Source: Planktothrix sp. FACHB-1365
GTDB taxonomy: Bacteria > Cyanobacteriota > Cyanobacteriia > Cyanobacteriales > Microcoleaceae
Length of the DNA: 64,000 nucleotides
Assembly (NCBI RefSeq): GCF_014697575.1
Contig: NZ_JACJSC010000010.1
Span: 105,495 to 169,494 of the forward strand
Reading direction: 5' to 3'
Shown: piece by piece, positions 9,322 to 17,958 of the stretch
Layout of the letters: every line of letters begins with the position of its first letter
Position numbering within the stretch: position 1 is the first letter of the stretch
The notes under the pieces: generated by a model
Told to the model about the DNA's origin: nothing
The model's database searches: none
Seen by the model: the letters and a program-made list of their open reading frames with translations, nothing else
Program-made: the position numbers and the translations under genes

Positions 9322-10308
9322 ATGTTTATTATCCTGACTCAACTTTTATTTCTGTTACTGGTAGGAGCCATTGCATTTAAAGTCTGGCAAATTTTGGGAG
9401 GTAAGGATAATAGCTTAATTAGTCGGTTGTTATTCATCCTGGTTTTAGTCTTAATTGTTTCTGCCTTGATTTCACCCGATAGTCAAGTCGGTTTAGTGGT
9501 ATTAGGAATTTTATCAATTTTTTTTCGTCCCTTGGGATTATCAATTTTACTTTTATTAATTGCCTCTATTTTTATTAAAAATGGTAAAATCGATAAACCA
9601 GGGCCGACCTTAATTTTAGTCGCTTTATTAATTTTAATTGTAGCCAGTACCCCCGTCTTTGCGAATTGGCTGGCTCAACAAGTGGAAAAAGTTGCCTTAA
9701 AAACCGTACAAACCGATTTATGTTGTGGAGAACGGGCGGGGGCTATTGTTTTATTAGGACGGGGAACCACAGAACCCAAATTACCCTATCGCAAGCAAAT
9801 TCAATTAACAGATACAGGCGATCGCATTCCCTACGCAGCCCAACTTTTTCGACAAGATCGAGGGCCGTTTATTATTGTCAGTGCAGGGCCTCGTCAGGAG
9901 TTAATTAATCCGATCATTGAAGCTAATGATATTAAACAACTTTTAATTTATATGGGAATTCCCGCAGAACGAATTCTACTCGAATCTCATGGAGGAACCA
10001 CTTATAATAATGCTGTTGAAATTTATCAAATTATGCAGAAACATCATTTAGGTCGAACGATTATTCTCGTCACATCTGCCTTAGAAATGCGTCGGGCGAG
10101 TTTAACCTTTGCCAGAGTTGGGTTTAAAGTTATTCCCGCCCCCACCAATTTTTATACCTTTATTCATCAGAAAAAATATGTTCGTCATATTACTGGGGCA
10201 GATTTCGCGCCCAGTGCAGAAGCCTTATTATTAACAACACGGGTTTTAGATGAATATTTCTTAACCTTCTATTATTTTATTCGCGGTTGGTTAGCTCCCA
10301 GTATTTAA
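9322..10308 (+). CDS. YdcF/ElyC-family (DUF218) membrane protein
   Basis: The first 130 residues form about four hydrophobic segments. The rest is a DUF218 domain: AGAIVLLGRGTTEP is the first strand, followed by a conserved GGTTYNNAVEI block and a late VTSALEMRRASLTFARVGF block. Proteins of this family (SanA, YdcF, ElyC) are linked to envelope and peptidoglycan integrity, with ElyC affecting undecaprenyl phosphate metabolism in Escherichia coli; the exact reaction is unknown. A TTG at 9277 precedes the ATG chosen at 9322; the ATG gives a typical hydrophobic start (MFIILTQLLFLLLVG). Its last bases overlap the end of the convergent small gene by four bases. Confidence 0.8.
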   Translation: MFIILTQLLFLLLVGAIAFKVWQILGGKDNSLISRLLFILVLVLIVSALISPDSQVGLVVLGILSIFFRPLGLSILLLLIASIFIKNGKIDKPGPTLILVALLILIVASTPVFANWLAQQVEKVALKTVQTDLCCGERAGAIVLLGRGTTEPKLPYRKQIQLTDTGDRIPYAAQLFRQDRGPFIIVSAGPRQELINPIIEANDIKQLLIYMGIPAERILLESHGGTTYNNAVEIYQIMQKHHLGRTIILVTSALEMRRASLTFARVGFKVIPAPTNFYTFIHQKKYVRHITGADFAPSAEALLLTTRVLDEYFLTFYYFIRGWLAPSI

Positions 10309-10592
10309 AACCGAGCATATTGAACGCGATCAAGAGCAGAACTCGGCTGTGAGGCTGGACTGGAAGATGAACCTAACCCGACGGAATTTCCTACCATTGC
10401 TACTAAGAAAAAGAGGAGCAGAAATAAAAATCCTAGAGTTTCCCAATCGGAATTTTTCTCAGGTTTTGGTTTCTGTTCCTCTTTAACGGATTTAACATCC
10501 ACTTTAACTTCTATCTTTTTCCCCTGTAAAGGGCCATGCAGTTTAATACTGTTGCAGGTAATTTGATCCGCGATATGATCTTGATTAGACAT
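10305..10592 (-). CDS. Small single-pass membrane protein of unknown function
   Basis: The 95-residue product has an N-terminal polar region (TCNSIKLHGPLQGKKIEVKVDVKS), a charged linker rich in lysine, glutamate and proline, and one strongly hydrophobic segment (LGFLFLLLFFLVAMVG, about residues 53-68), followed by a serine-rich tail. I do not recognise a family. It converges with the YdcF-like gene and lies in the same direction as, but 230 bases beyond, the mechanosensitive-channel-like gene. It is a real-looking frame with an ordinary start, but no motif supports a function. Confidence 0.5.
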   Translation of the reverse strand: MSNQDHIADQITCNSIKLHGPLQGKKIEVKVDVKSVKEEQKPKPEKNSDWETLGFLFLLLFFLVAMVGNSVGLGSSSSPASQPSSALDRVQYARF

Positions 10593-10824
10593 GGTGCTTT
10601 CCTGAATTGTTAGTCTTAGAGCAATTCGCTAATCAACTACAACTCGGTTCACCTGAATTCGGGATCAAAATCCTAACCTAAACCCCCTTGAACGCCCATT
10701 CCCAATTCTGGGCTAAAAAAACAATCCACTTTAAGGTTTAGGGGCGGGTGCTTTCGGAATTTCTGTTAACCCCAGAACCGGGCTAAAAACCGTCCCAACC
10801 TAGGAGAACAGAAAACAGGATTAA

Positions 10825-12486
10825 CTATTCATTGCGGAATTTAGAGAGGAAATTGCGAAGTTGTTCCCCCGCAACATCTCGTCCCCCTAAACCAAAGGCG
10901 ATCGCAATTGCTACCGCAACAGCCCCTAACAACAAACCAAAGGCTAAATTGACAATATCGCTGGCAATTCCCATTTGTTGTAACGCCATTGCACCGACAA
11001 AGATAATAATCGCAATTCGAGCCGCTTGGGCTAAAAGACTAGATTGACGAGTTCCCGAACTCTCGATTAAATCATGAGCTAAATTGGCAAAATACAAACC
11101 AATGGCAAATACAATAATACCAATCAAAACTTTACCCGCAATCACGATAATTTGATTGAGAATTAAAGTTAAGGCGGCTAACCCTAAAATATCCGTTGCG
11201 GTGACGGCCGCAAACAACATAATCCCCACTAACACAATAATTCCGGCTAATTCAGACGGTGTGTTTTGGGGTAAGCGGGTAGAAACCGGAGAAACGGTGG
11301 GTTCCGTTGGAATGGTTTCTTCCGTAATAATACGTTCTTCAACCAGAGGAGTTTGGGAAGAATGAATCCCTAACCAGCGAAAGATATTATCAAACCCAAT
11401 ACTGGTTAGAATATTCGTGACTAAATCCGCTACAAAACGCCCAATCAAATAAGCAACAATTAAAACTGAAATTGCTAAAAAGATTTGGGGTAAGGCGTTA
11501 AAGATTTCCGTCAACATTAAAATAGCTGGCCCCGAAATCGCCTCAACCTTCAGAGTTTGTAAGGCAGAAATTGCCGTCGGAATCAGAATTAAAATGTAGA
11601 CAATCAATCCAATCAGGGATGATAATCTTTGATTCCCTGTAAGCCGATTTAAACCTAAACGACTGCCAAATTGATCAATGCCAACCGCCGCCAAAAGATT
11701 GGTGACAATTCGACTTACCACTTGAGCGACTAACCAACCCGCACCTGCAATGACTAAAGCCGCAACAATATTCGGGAGAATCGAAAGGATTTGATAGAGC
11801 ATTTGTTGGACGGGCTCTAATAATCCTTGTAACTGAAGCGTGCTGAGAATCGCAGGCAAAAATAACAGAATGATGAACCAATACAGAGCATTTCCTAAAG
11901 TTTCACTCAGGGAAAATTGATCCGTAGCTGCATCATTCACTTGTTGATTTAAGCGTTCATCAAGGCGAAAGGCTCGGAACACTCGAATTAATAAAGTTCG
12001 GGCAATGGTTGCTAAAATCCAAGCAATAGCAATTAAAATTGCCGCCCCAAACAGTCGGGGTAAATAGTTGGTAACTTGGTTCAGTAAACTGGTTAAGGGT
12101 GTCGATGCTGCGGTTAGCTGAAGCTTATCTAAAAACGCAACAATTGCAAAGATAAAAATAATCCAGAATATGGTACTCCCCAACCAATCTTCTACCGGAA
12201 GTTTATCTTCTGGTGCCGTTGAACCCGAAACCCAAGCGGCAATTCGGTTATCTAAGTCTGTTTTTTTAAACAGGCTTTTCACTAAAGATTGAGCAAATAA
12301 GGCGATGAGGTAGCCAACCAATAAAATCCCACAAGCTAAAGCAATATCCACTACGGAAGTTTGACCTAACTTTAGGTTATTTAAGTCTAAGGGAACCGCT
12401 AGGGGATTGTCCTGAGCCAAATAAAGCGGGGATAAGGAAGATAATTCCGTTCCCAAGGGTGCTATTCGGTAAAATGTTCCATTCAT
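10825..12486 (-). CDS. Mechanosensitive-channel-like protein with repeated TM-helix domains
   Basis: The 553-residue protein has at least nine hydrophobic segments. Several repeat units follow one pattern: an LPNIVAALVIAGAGWLVAQVV-like helix, an arginine-containing turn, then a GFDNIFRWLG- or GIDQFGSRLG-like segment. Such repeats are known from the conserved TM helix family found in CmpX-like mechanosensitive ion channel proteins. The end (GLGGRDVAGEQLRNFLSKFRNE) matches the GLGxRDxA motif of those proteins. It probably forms a stretch- or osmolarity-responsive pore in the inner membrane; this is from family knowledge only. The gene stands alone and is divergent from the SRPBCC gene. Confidence 0.75.
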   Translation of the reverse strand: MNGTFYRIAPLGTELSSLSPLYLAQDNPLAVPLDLNNLKLGQTSVVDIALACGILLVGYLIALFAQSLVKSLFKKTDLDNRIAAWVSGSTAPEDKLPVEDWLGSTIFWIIFIFAIVAFLDKLQLTAASTPLTSLLNQVTNYLPRLFGAAILIAIAWILATIARTLLIRVFRAFRLDERLNQQVNDAATDQFSLSETLGNALYWFIILLFLPAILSTLQLQGLLEPVQQMLYQILSILPNIVAALVIAGAGWLVAQVVSRIVTNLLAAVGIDQFGSRLGLNRLTGNQRLSSLIGLIVYILILIPTAISALQTLKVEAISGPAILMLTEIFNALPQIFLAISVLIVAYLIGRFVADLVTNILTSIGFDNIFRWLGIHSSQTPLVEERIITEETIPTEPTVSPVSTRLPQNTPSELAGIIVLVGIMLFAAVTATDILGLAALTLILNQIIVIAGKVLIGIIVFAIGLYFANLAHDLIESSGTRQSSLLAQAARIAIIIFVGAMALQQMGIASDIVNLAFGLLLGAVAVAIAIAFGLGGRDVAGEQLRNFLSKFRNE

Positions 12487-12793
12487 AATAGTTCCAGTTA
12501 CTTATTGGATGTCCAAACATCGGCAAGGTTGTGATTCTCCCGACCTTTCTGTAGAGTTGAACGGTTGTCAATTCCTAAAGTGGAGGTTTTTGGTCTCACA
12601 GGAACATAAACCGTTCTTCGCAAAGTCCTGGCTCTCCTGTTTTAACAAGGGTGCATCTTAAAGTCTGGTTATAATAGCGGAAAACAGGGGAAAATATGAA
12701 CATTCTTAGGGGTTTTCCACTTATTCCCTCGTTAATAGCGTGGCTTTTTCACGTTTAACATGAAAAAAATCTGCCTATAGCTTGAAGGTTATC
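12487..12793. promoter_or_regulatory. Divergent promoter region of channel-like and SRPBCC genes
   Basis: These 307 bases lie between two outward-facing genes. A perfect TATAAT at 12670-12675 could be a -10 box for the plus-strand gene, about 120 bases upstream of its start; no good -35 box is seen at the normal distance. A ribosome site, GAAGG, sits at 12785-12789 before the ATG at 12794. Nothing else stands out. Confidence 0.35.
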
Positions 12794-13243
12794 ATGCCAT
12801 CTCGTCAAGTTTTTGAACAATCCATTTTAATTCGGGCCAGTGCAACGGTTGTAGAACGATGTTTTACCGAGTTGGAACTCATGCACCAATGGTTGAATCC
12901 TATGTTACGTTGTGAACCGATTGACATCTGGGATACAAATGTAGGCGGTCGTTGTCGATTTGTGATTAAACTTCCTTTATTACAACCAACGTTAAAAACG
13001 GTGGTTTTAGAACGGGAACCGGGGTTAATTGTTTGGGGATTTGAAGGGTATTTTCAAGGCTGCGATCGCTGGGAATGTGTCCCAGAAATTGCTGGAACTT
13101 GCTTATTAAATCGATTTGAATTTGAAATTCCTAATCCTCTGATTGAATTCGGGTTTAATCGTTTCGCGGCTGCTCTTACAAAATCAGACATGGAAGCTCA
13201 ATTAAGACGTTTAAAACAAGTCGCTGAACGAGTTAAGAATTGA
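12794..13243 (+). CDS. SRPBCC (START-like) superfamily protein
   Basis: The 149-residue product starts at the ATG at 12794 behind a GAAGG ribosome site; a TTG at 12782 is a weaker choice. It begins with a beta strand and the ASATVVERCFTELELMHQWLNP helix, typical of the polyketide-cyclase/Bet v1-like fold, and contains the DxNVGGRCRF and W-x-F-E-G-Y-F strands that line a ligand cavity in this superfamily. The C-terminal helix (AALTKSDMEAQLRRLKQVAERV) closes the fold. Members bind hydrophobic ligands or act in lipid or pigment metabolism; no specific role can be read from this sequence. The gene ends just before a 16-base tandem repeat. Confidence 0.72.
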   Translation: MPSRQVFEQSILIRASATVVERCFTELELMHQWLNPMLRCEPIDIWDTNVGGRCRFVIKLPLLQPTLKTVVLEREPGLIVWGFEGYFQGCDRWECVPEIAGTCLLNRFEFEIPNPLIEFGFNRFAAALTKSDMEAQLRRLKQVAERVKN

Positions 13244-13248
13244 TAACT

Positions 13249-13296
13249 GATGATGCGGATACTTGATGATGCGGATACTTGATGATGCGGATACTT
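13249..13296. repeat. Three exact tandem copies of a 16-base unit
   Basis: The unit GATGATGCGGATACTT is repeated three times without change at 13249-13264, 13265-13280 and 13281-13296. It lies directly after the stop codon of the SRPBCC gene and is followed by a GATAACTGA word like the heptanucleotide repeats elsewhere in the window. Confidence 0.9.
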
Positions 13297-13305
13297 GATA
13301 ACTGA

Positions 13306-13344
13306 AAAGAGGAATTTTAATCGTTGAGATCAAAACTCCTCTTT
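13306..13344. terminator. Bidirectional terminator hairpin
   Basis: AAAGAGGA at 13306-13313 pairs with TCCTCTTT at 13337-13344, and the stem is extended by TTTT/AAAA after one mismatch. A run of A before it and T-rich DNA after it would let it end transcription from both convergent genes. Confidence 0.7.
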
Positions 13345-13369
13345 ATTGTTTATAAATTTAAGTGTTCAG

Positions 13370-14011
13370 TTATTGGCAAAGGCGTTGTTGAACTGCGGGT
13401 TGAGCTTTCAAGAAAGCGATCGCTTGTTCCCCTAAATTAGAAACATCATTATAGAGGTTGATCAAATCTTGAACATTAATCGTAATCGCATTAACTCCTT
13501 GGTAGCTGAGAAGTAATTCTAACATTGAGAGTTGACCATCACGGGTTACATTGCGTAATGCAGCAATCACCTTATCAACGGCAACGTCAACGGTACTTCC
13601 TGAAGCCACAAATTGATTAAAAGCTCCTACTACTAATCTGCCATAGGTGGAGTCCAGCAGATCATTGACCACATTAGTCGGAATTTGAACAGAGTAATTG
13701 AGAGCTTGACGGAATTGTTGAACTTGATCTGGAGTCAGTTTAGCTAAAGTAACCAAAGAACGAAGTTGATTGGACTGATCCCCAGTTTGAGCAAAGGTTT
13801 GTAAATCGACAATTGATAAAGAAATATTGGCTGGCCCATACATTAATCTTAACTCATCAATAGCAGGTGCAGGTTGAGCAAATATTCCTAAACTAATTGT
13901 TAATCCCAAAATCATTGCTAATGCAAGGGATATATATTTAGATAGACCCTGAGTAAAAAATTGGTAGGGGTTACGAACTTTTTGAAACCAACGTCCTGAT
14001 GTTAAGCTCAT
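13370..14011 (-). CDS. Secreted stand-alone DUF1400 protein
   Basis: The 213-residue product starts at the ATG at 14011 behind a GAAGGAAC ribosome site. A hydrophobic segment at about 27-45, ending AQPAPA, looks like a signal peptide or membrane anchor. The rest begins IDELRLMYGPANISLSIVDL, followed by a QTFAQTG block, which matches the DUF1400 pattern (a YGP strand, then DLETFAETG). In cyanobacteria DUF1400 usually lies in front of an alpha/beta hydrolase domain. Here the protein ends soon after the DUF1400 region, and the GxSxG nucleophile motif of a hydrolase is absent. A role in the periplasm or outer layers is possible; the function is unknown. Confidence 0.65.
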   Translation of the reverse strand: MSLTSGRWFQKVRNPYQFFTQGLSKYISLALAMILGLTISLGIFAQPAPAIDELRLMYGPANISLSIVDLQTFAQTGDQSNQLRSLVTLAKLTPDQVQQFRQALNYSVQIPTNVVNDLLDSTYGRLVVGAFNQFVASGSTVDVAVDKVIAALRNVTRDGQLSMLELLLSYQGVNAITINVQDLINLYNDVSNLGEQAIAFLKAQPAVQQRLCQ

Positions 14012-14121
14012 TTGTTCCTTCCTCACAAGTAAAATTTAGTAACACAGTCATTTTGTTGTCCCATTCTAAAGGTCTGTTTGACCTCTCTTAAGGTTCCCTT
14101 AGATGGGGACTTCTCAAACTG

Positions 14122-14946
14122 TTACATATTCTGGCTCATTTGATCCAGTATCTGCCGGATTATAGCAGCATCCTGAGCCATTGGTAGAATTTCTAAATAA
14201 TTCTCTAAATCTTGCTGTGCTTCTCTCCATTGCTGCTGATGGTAGTAGAGAATACCGCGATCGCGTTTTTCATTTACTGAATCTGGAAACAGCAATAAAA
14301 TCCGTTCAATCACTCCTAAAGCTTGTTCAATTTTGCCTTCATTCAAATAAATAACTTTCAAATTCATCAACATCCGACCTAAAAATTGGCGGGGATTAAC
14401 TGCCGCTAAAAATTCGGGTTGCATTTCGATAGGTTGTTGATAAATTTGTGTTAATCGAGTTGTACAATCTTCGGGAAATAAAATTTCTCCCTGGTTAAAC
14501 GCATCCACATAAATTTTGGCATCCTCAAACTCAGGACGGATTAAAAAATGCCCTGGCATTCCAATCCCTACCATCGGAAAATCAATGCGTTTACACAACT
14601 CTAAATAAACGAGGGAAAGGGTTATCGGAATTCCGGTTCGTCGATTGATGACTTCATTAAAATAGCTATTTTTGGCATCGTAATAGTTATTTTTGTTCCC
14701 CCTAAATCCTAAATCTTCATAGAGATAGTGATTGATCGTTTGAATCACCCGCAGAGGATAACGTTCCTGGGGTAATCGTTCTAAAATTTCCGAAGCCATT
14801 GTATCTAAAGCATTGAGATATTCTTCCGGTTCAATTTCTGGATATTCTTCTTGAGCAATATAAAGAGCCGCTTTTGCTAAATCAATTTGTTCCTCCGGTT
14901 GTTGAATTTCTTGAAAAAAGCGTTGTCTAGCTTGTAAATAATTCAT
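14122..14946 (-). CDS. SirB1-like protein: transglutaminase-like domain plus TPR
   Basis: The 274-residue protein has the SirB1 layout. Residues about 35-180 form the transglutaminase-like domain, with NYLYEDLGFRGNKNNYYDAKNSYF followed by VINRRTGIPITLSLVYLELCKRI and VGIGMPGHFLIR. The C-terminal 80 residues are two TPR-like helix pairs (IEQALGVIERILLLFPDS, then WREAQQDLENYLEILP). The cysteine of a classical transglutaminase triad is not seen at the usual place; the family is generally viewed as non-catalytic or uncertain. It is widespread in cyanobacteria, with no settled function. Confidence 0.75.
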   Translation of the reverse strand: MNYLQARQRFFQEIQQPEEQIDLAKAALYIAQEEYPEIEPEEYLNALDTMASEILERLPQERYPLRVIQTINHYLYEDLGFRGNKNNYYDAKNSYFNEVINRRTGIPITLSLVYLELCKRIDFPMVGIGMPGHFLIRPEFEDAKIYVDAFNQGEILFPEDCTTRLTQIYQQPIEMQPEFLAAVNPRQFLGRMLMNLKVIYLNEGKIEQALGVIERILLLFPDSVNEKRDRGILYYHQQQWREAQQDLENYLEILPMAQDAAIIRQILDQMSQNM

Positions 14947-15203
14947 ATTTTATTAGGGGATTTTAAATTAATGGGGTTTTAACTAACTTGTGTTTAATTT
15001 TACCGGGTAAAGCTATAATCCAGAACACACATCTATCTAAAGAAAGACTTTTATACCCTTGTTCATCAAAACAGTATAAATTGTTATTAATTTTTGGGGA
15101 CAGATTCACTTCCTGACTCTTGGATACTTACCCTAAAAATGAATAGGGATGACTGTACGCCACCCCTACAACGGTGATTGGGAATAAAATCTTAAACTGA
15201 GCC

Positions 15204-16664
15204 TTAAAAGTCTTCCGTTAAGAAGGGATTTTCTTTGGGAAATGTCGGTAAGTGAATTGAGGCTAAGGACTCTAATTTTTTACGTCGTTGGGGATAAATT
15301 AATGGGGCTGGCCAATTAGCCGTATTAATTTCCTCGGATTCCGGTTGTTGAACTGCTACCGCACTGGTAGATTGAGATTTTTTTACCTCTAAATTAAAGG
15401 ATTGTTCCCCCATTGATCTAGCCAATTGTTGTTGCCTCGGCATAGTTTCCGATGGCGTTGGCAAGACAAATAAATCCGCATCTTCTGAAATAAACGAAGC
15501 ATATTCTAAACGAATTCGTTCTAATTCCCCTTCTAAAAATCGAGGTTGGGGAGAGTCTTCAACGGGAATTTCATCGTTAGAAACGGTTAATTCTACAGGG
15601 GGTTTAAACGGTTCAGGGGTAGACAATGGTGTTTCCTCAGAAGATAGAGATTCTAACCCTTCCGATAAAGCCTGAACCACCGGAAGCGTCATCTCGAATT
15701 CTAAGGATGTTTGATCACCTATATTCCCTGAATCAGTCGATGAATTAACCGAATTTTCCATCGGATGTATGGGGTTATTGTTAGAGGCTGACCAAGGTTG
15801 TACTGGGGGAGCTTTAGGTGTTAATAAACCAGCAGAATAAAATAGGGGAGGTTCTTCTGTCATTACGGGAATTGATTCTAAGGTTTGTTTCCCGGTTTCA
15901 AATTGAGCTTGATTTTCTAAACATCGTTCTAATGCGACTTTAAATTGTAGGGTTTGGCGTTGTTGACGATGGAGTCGCGATCGCAATTCTCGGCCCATAT
16001 TTTGGGCTTGAACTAACTCATGAAACTGCTCATTATATCGTTGTTGCGTTAAAGCACAATCCCGTTCCATTTGTGCTAATCGAGTTTGGGTTGATTCCCA
16101 TTGTTGGGTTAAGGTTTCAACTAAAACCTGTTGTTGTCGGATGACTTGATTGGCAATTTCTAACTTTTTAAACAGTCGTTTAACTTGATCTTGTGTTGCC
16201 CCTAATTCTTGGGTACGTTGCAACAATTCTGTGTCTTGATTCTGTCGATTCTGCCGATTTTCATCTAATTCTGCTTCTAATTCCGCCACCCGATTAATTA
16301 AATCTTGGTTACACTGATGTAAAATTTGCACCACCCGCACGGGATTATCTTCCGTTTCCCCTTCCACCGACATTAAGGACGCCGTTGCCATTTCGTTTCC
16401 CTCGGAACCCTCTAGGAAAATCCCATCGGGAACCGTTGAATCCTCATCCCTGACCTCAGTTTCTGCCGATTGTTCTAACTGATTGATAAACTCAGTTAAC
16501 AATTCCTCCAGGGGAATCGTGTTAGGAAAGTTCACCGTCTCCCACTCCTCATCGGGGGTTACAGCAGGACTAACCAACTCTTCCGACGGGGGCAAAGGTT
16601 CGGATAAAGGTGCTTCAGGAGGCTGATCAAACGATTCAGGAGTGGGGAGATCGGCTTCAGACAT
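15204..16664 (-). CDS. Long coiled-coil protein of unknown function
   Basis: The 486-residue product has an acidic, proline-rich N-terminus (residues 1-100), a long coiled coil (about 115-250) full of glutamine, leucine and glutamate heptads, and a disordered serine/proline/glutamate-rich C-terminal half that ends with a short conserved-looking tail (WPAPLIYPQRRKKLESLASI and LPTFPKENPFLTEDF). No enzyme motif is visible. The conserved tail after disordered sequence suggests a peptide that docks on a partner, but that is inference. The gene is divergent from murQ across a 379-base gap. Confidence 0.6.
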   Translation of the reverse strand: MSEADLPTPESFDQPPEAPLSEPLPPSEELVSPAVTPDEEWETVNFPNTIPLEELLTEFINQLEQSAETEVRDEDSTVPDGIFLEGSEGNEMATASLMSVEGETEDNPVRVVQILHQCNQDLINRVAELEAELDENRQNRQNQDTELLQRTQELGATQDQVKRLFKKLEIANQVIRQQQVLVETLTQQWESTQTRLAQMERDCALTQQRYNEQFHELVQAQNMGRELRSRLHRQQRQTLQFKVALERCLENQAQFETGKQTLESIPVMTEEPPLFYSAGLLTPKAPPVQPWSASNNNPIHPMENSVNSSTDSGNIGDQTSLEFEMTLPVVQALSEGLESLSSEETPLSTPEPFKPPVELTVSNDEIPVEDSPQPRFLEGELERIRLEYASFISEDADLFVLPTPSETMPRQQQLARSMGEQSFNLEVKKSQSTSAVAVQQPESEEINTANWPAPLIYPQRRKKLESLASIHLPTFPKENPFLTEDF

Positions 16665-17043
16665 GGCTTTTTTTATTTGATTTGTTTATTTATTTCTATT
16701 CTCAATACATGGTGAAATGTATTGTTTCTTATATTAAGGGCAATGGAGAATCGCGTCAAGTTGCTAATTTAAAAAGGTTTTATTAATGATCAGTTAAATC
16801 GGAAACTCTATTGATCTGGATTAGGGATCGATTGCATCCCTGATTAATGTCTTGCTGATCAAGTCTTAAATAATAGCGATTTTTGCTCTTAATCTATCAA
16901 AAAACTGAGGGCAAAATAGGCTGTAATTGATATTATTCCCTTAGCTGATCACTCAATGTTAACCAAAACCATCACCTGATGACAAAAATTGGATATATTG
17001 GAGTAGCGGAAATCATACAGATTACATACAAGTTGAGTTAAAT
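16665..17043. promoter_or_regulatory. Divergent promoter region upstream of murQ and the coiled-coil gene
   Basis: These 379 bases hold both promoters. The DNA is AT-rich with repeated TTGATCTG/GCTGATCA-like words, but I could not settle on a promoter. No small gene or tandem repeat was found. Confidence 0.35.
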
Positions 17044-17958
17044 ATGGAACAGTGGGAGTCGCGGGGACATTTATTAACCGAACAAATCAACGCGAGTAGT
17101 CAGAATTTAGATCAACTTAGTTCTTTAGAATTAGTCGATTTGTTTAACCGGGAAGATGTACAAACGTTACTGGCCATCGCCCGTTCCCGTGAATCATTGG
17201 CCCAAGCCATTGATCTGACCACTGCCGCCTTGCATCAGGGAGGGCGACTGTTTTACGTTGGCGCGGGAACCAGTGGTCGTCTAGGGGTTTTGGATGCGGC
17301 GGAATGTCCTCCCACCTTCTGCACCCCTCCAGAATTAGTGCAGGGTATTATTGCGGGAGGGGCGGGAGCTTTAGTCCGCAGTTCTGAAGATTTGGAAGAT
17401 CAAGCTGAAGATGGGGCAAATGTGATCGCCTTACGGCAAATTACTCATAAGGATGTGGTGGTTGGAATTACGGCCGGAGGAACGACACCTTATGTACAGG
17501 GGGCATTACAAGCTGCCCGTCAACGGGGGGCAAAAACGGTGTTTATTGCCTGTGTTCCCGTAGACCAGGTAGAATTTGAAGCGGATGTGGATATTCGCTT
17601 ATTAGTAGGGCCAGAAATCTTAGCAGGTTCGACTCGATTAAAAGCTGGAACCGTGACAAAAATGGCGTTAAATATTCTCTCAACCAGCGTCATGGTTAAG
17701 TTAGGAAAAGTCTATGGCAACCGCATGATTGATGTGGCAGTAACGAATAAAAAATTACAAGATCGAGCCTTAAGAATTTTAATGGATTTAACAGAAATTA
17801 ATCGAGAAGAAGCCGAATTTTTATTAGAAAAAAGTGGAAAATCGGTGAAGTTGGCGTTATTGATGAAGTGGACAGGATTAGATGCCCTATCCAGTCAAGA
17901 ATTATTAGATCAGCATCAAGGACAATTAAGACAAGCCGTATTAAGTCTTAAACCGTAA
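17044..17958 (+). CDS. murQ: N-acetylmuramic acid 6-phosphate etherase MurQ
   Basis: The 304-residue product matches MurQ throughout. It contains the sugar-isomerase (SIS) phosphosugar-binding block VGAGTSGRLGVLDAAECPPT, GITAGGTTPYVQGAL, and the NRMIDVAVTNKKLQDRALRI segment that is highly conserved in this enzyme. MurQ cleaves the lactyl ether of MurNAc 6-phosphate to give GlcNAc 6-phosphate in peptidoglycan recycling. The length is typical (about 300 residues). Its last 11 bases overlap the end of the convergent LpxB-related gene. No murP or anmK lies close by in the window. Confidence 0.95.
   Translation: MEQWESRGHLLTEQINASSQNLDQLSSLELVDLFNREDVQTLLAIARSRESLAQAIDLTTAALHQGGRLFYVGAGTSGRLGVLDAAECPPTFCTPPELVQGIIAGGAGALVRSSEDLEDQAEDGANVIALRQITHKDVVVGITAGGTTPYVQGALQAARQRGAKTVFIACVPVDQVEFEADVDIRLLVGPEILAGSTRLKAGTVTKMALNILSTSVMVKLGKVYGNRMIDVAVTNKKLQDRALRILMDLTEINREEAEFLLEKSGKSVKLALLMKWTGLDALSSQELLDQHQGQLRQAVLSLKP

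Noticed and set aside
16665..17043. Possible small RNA or gene before murQ
   Set aside because: No stable hairpin with T run and no conserved frame could be shown.
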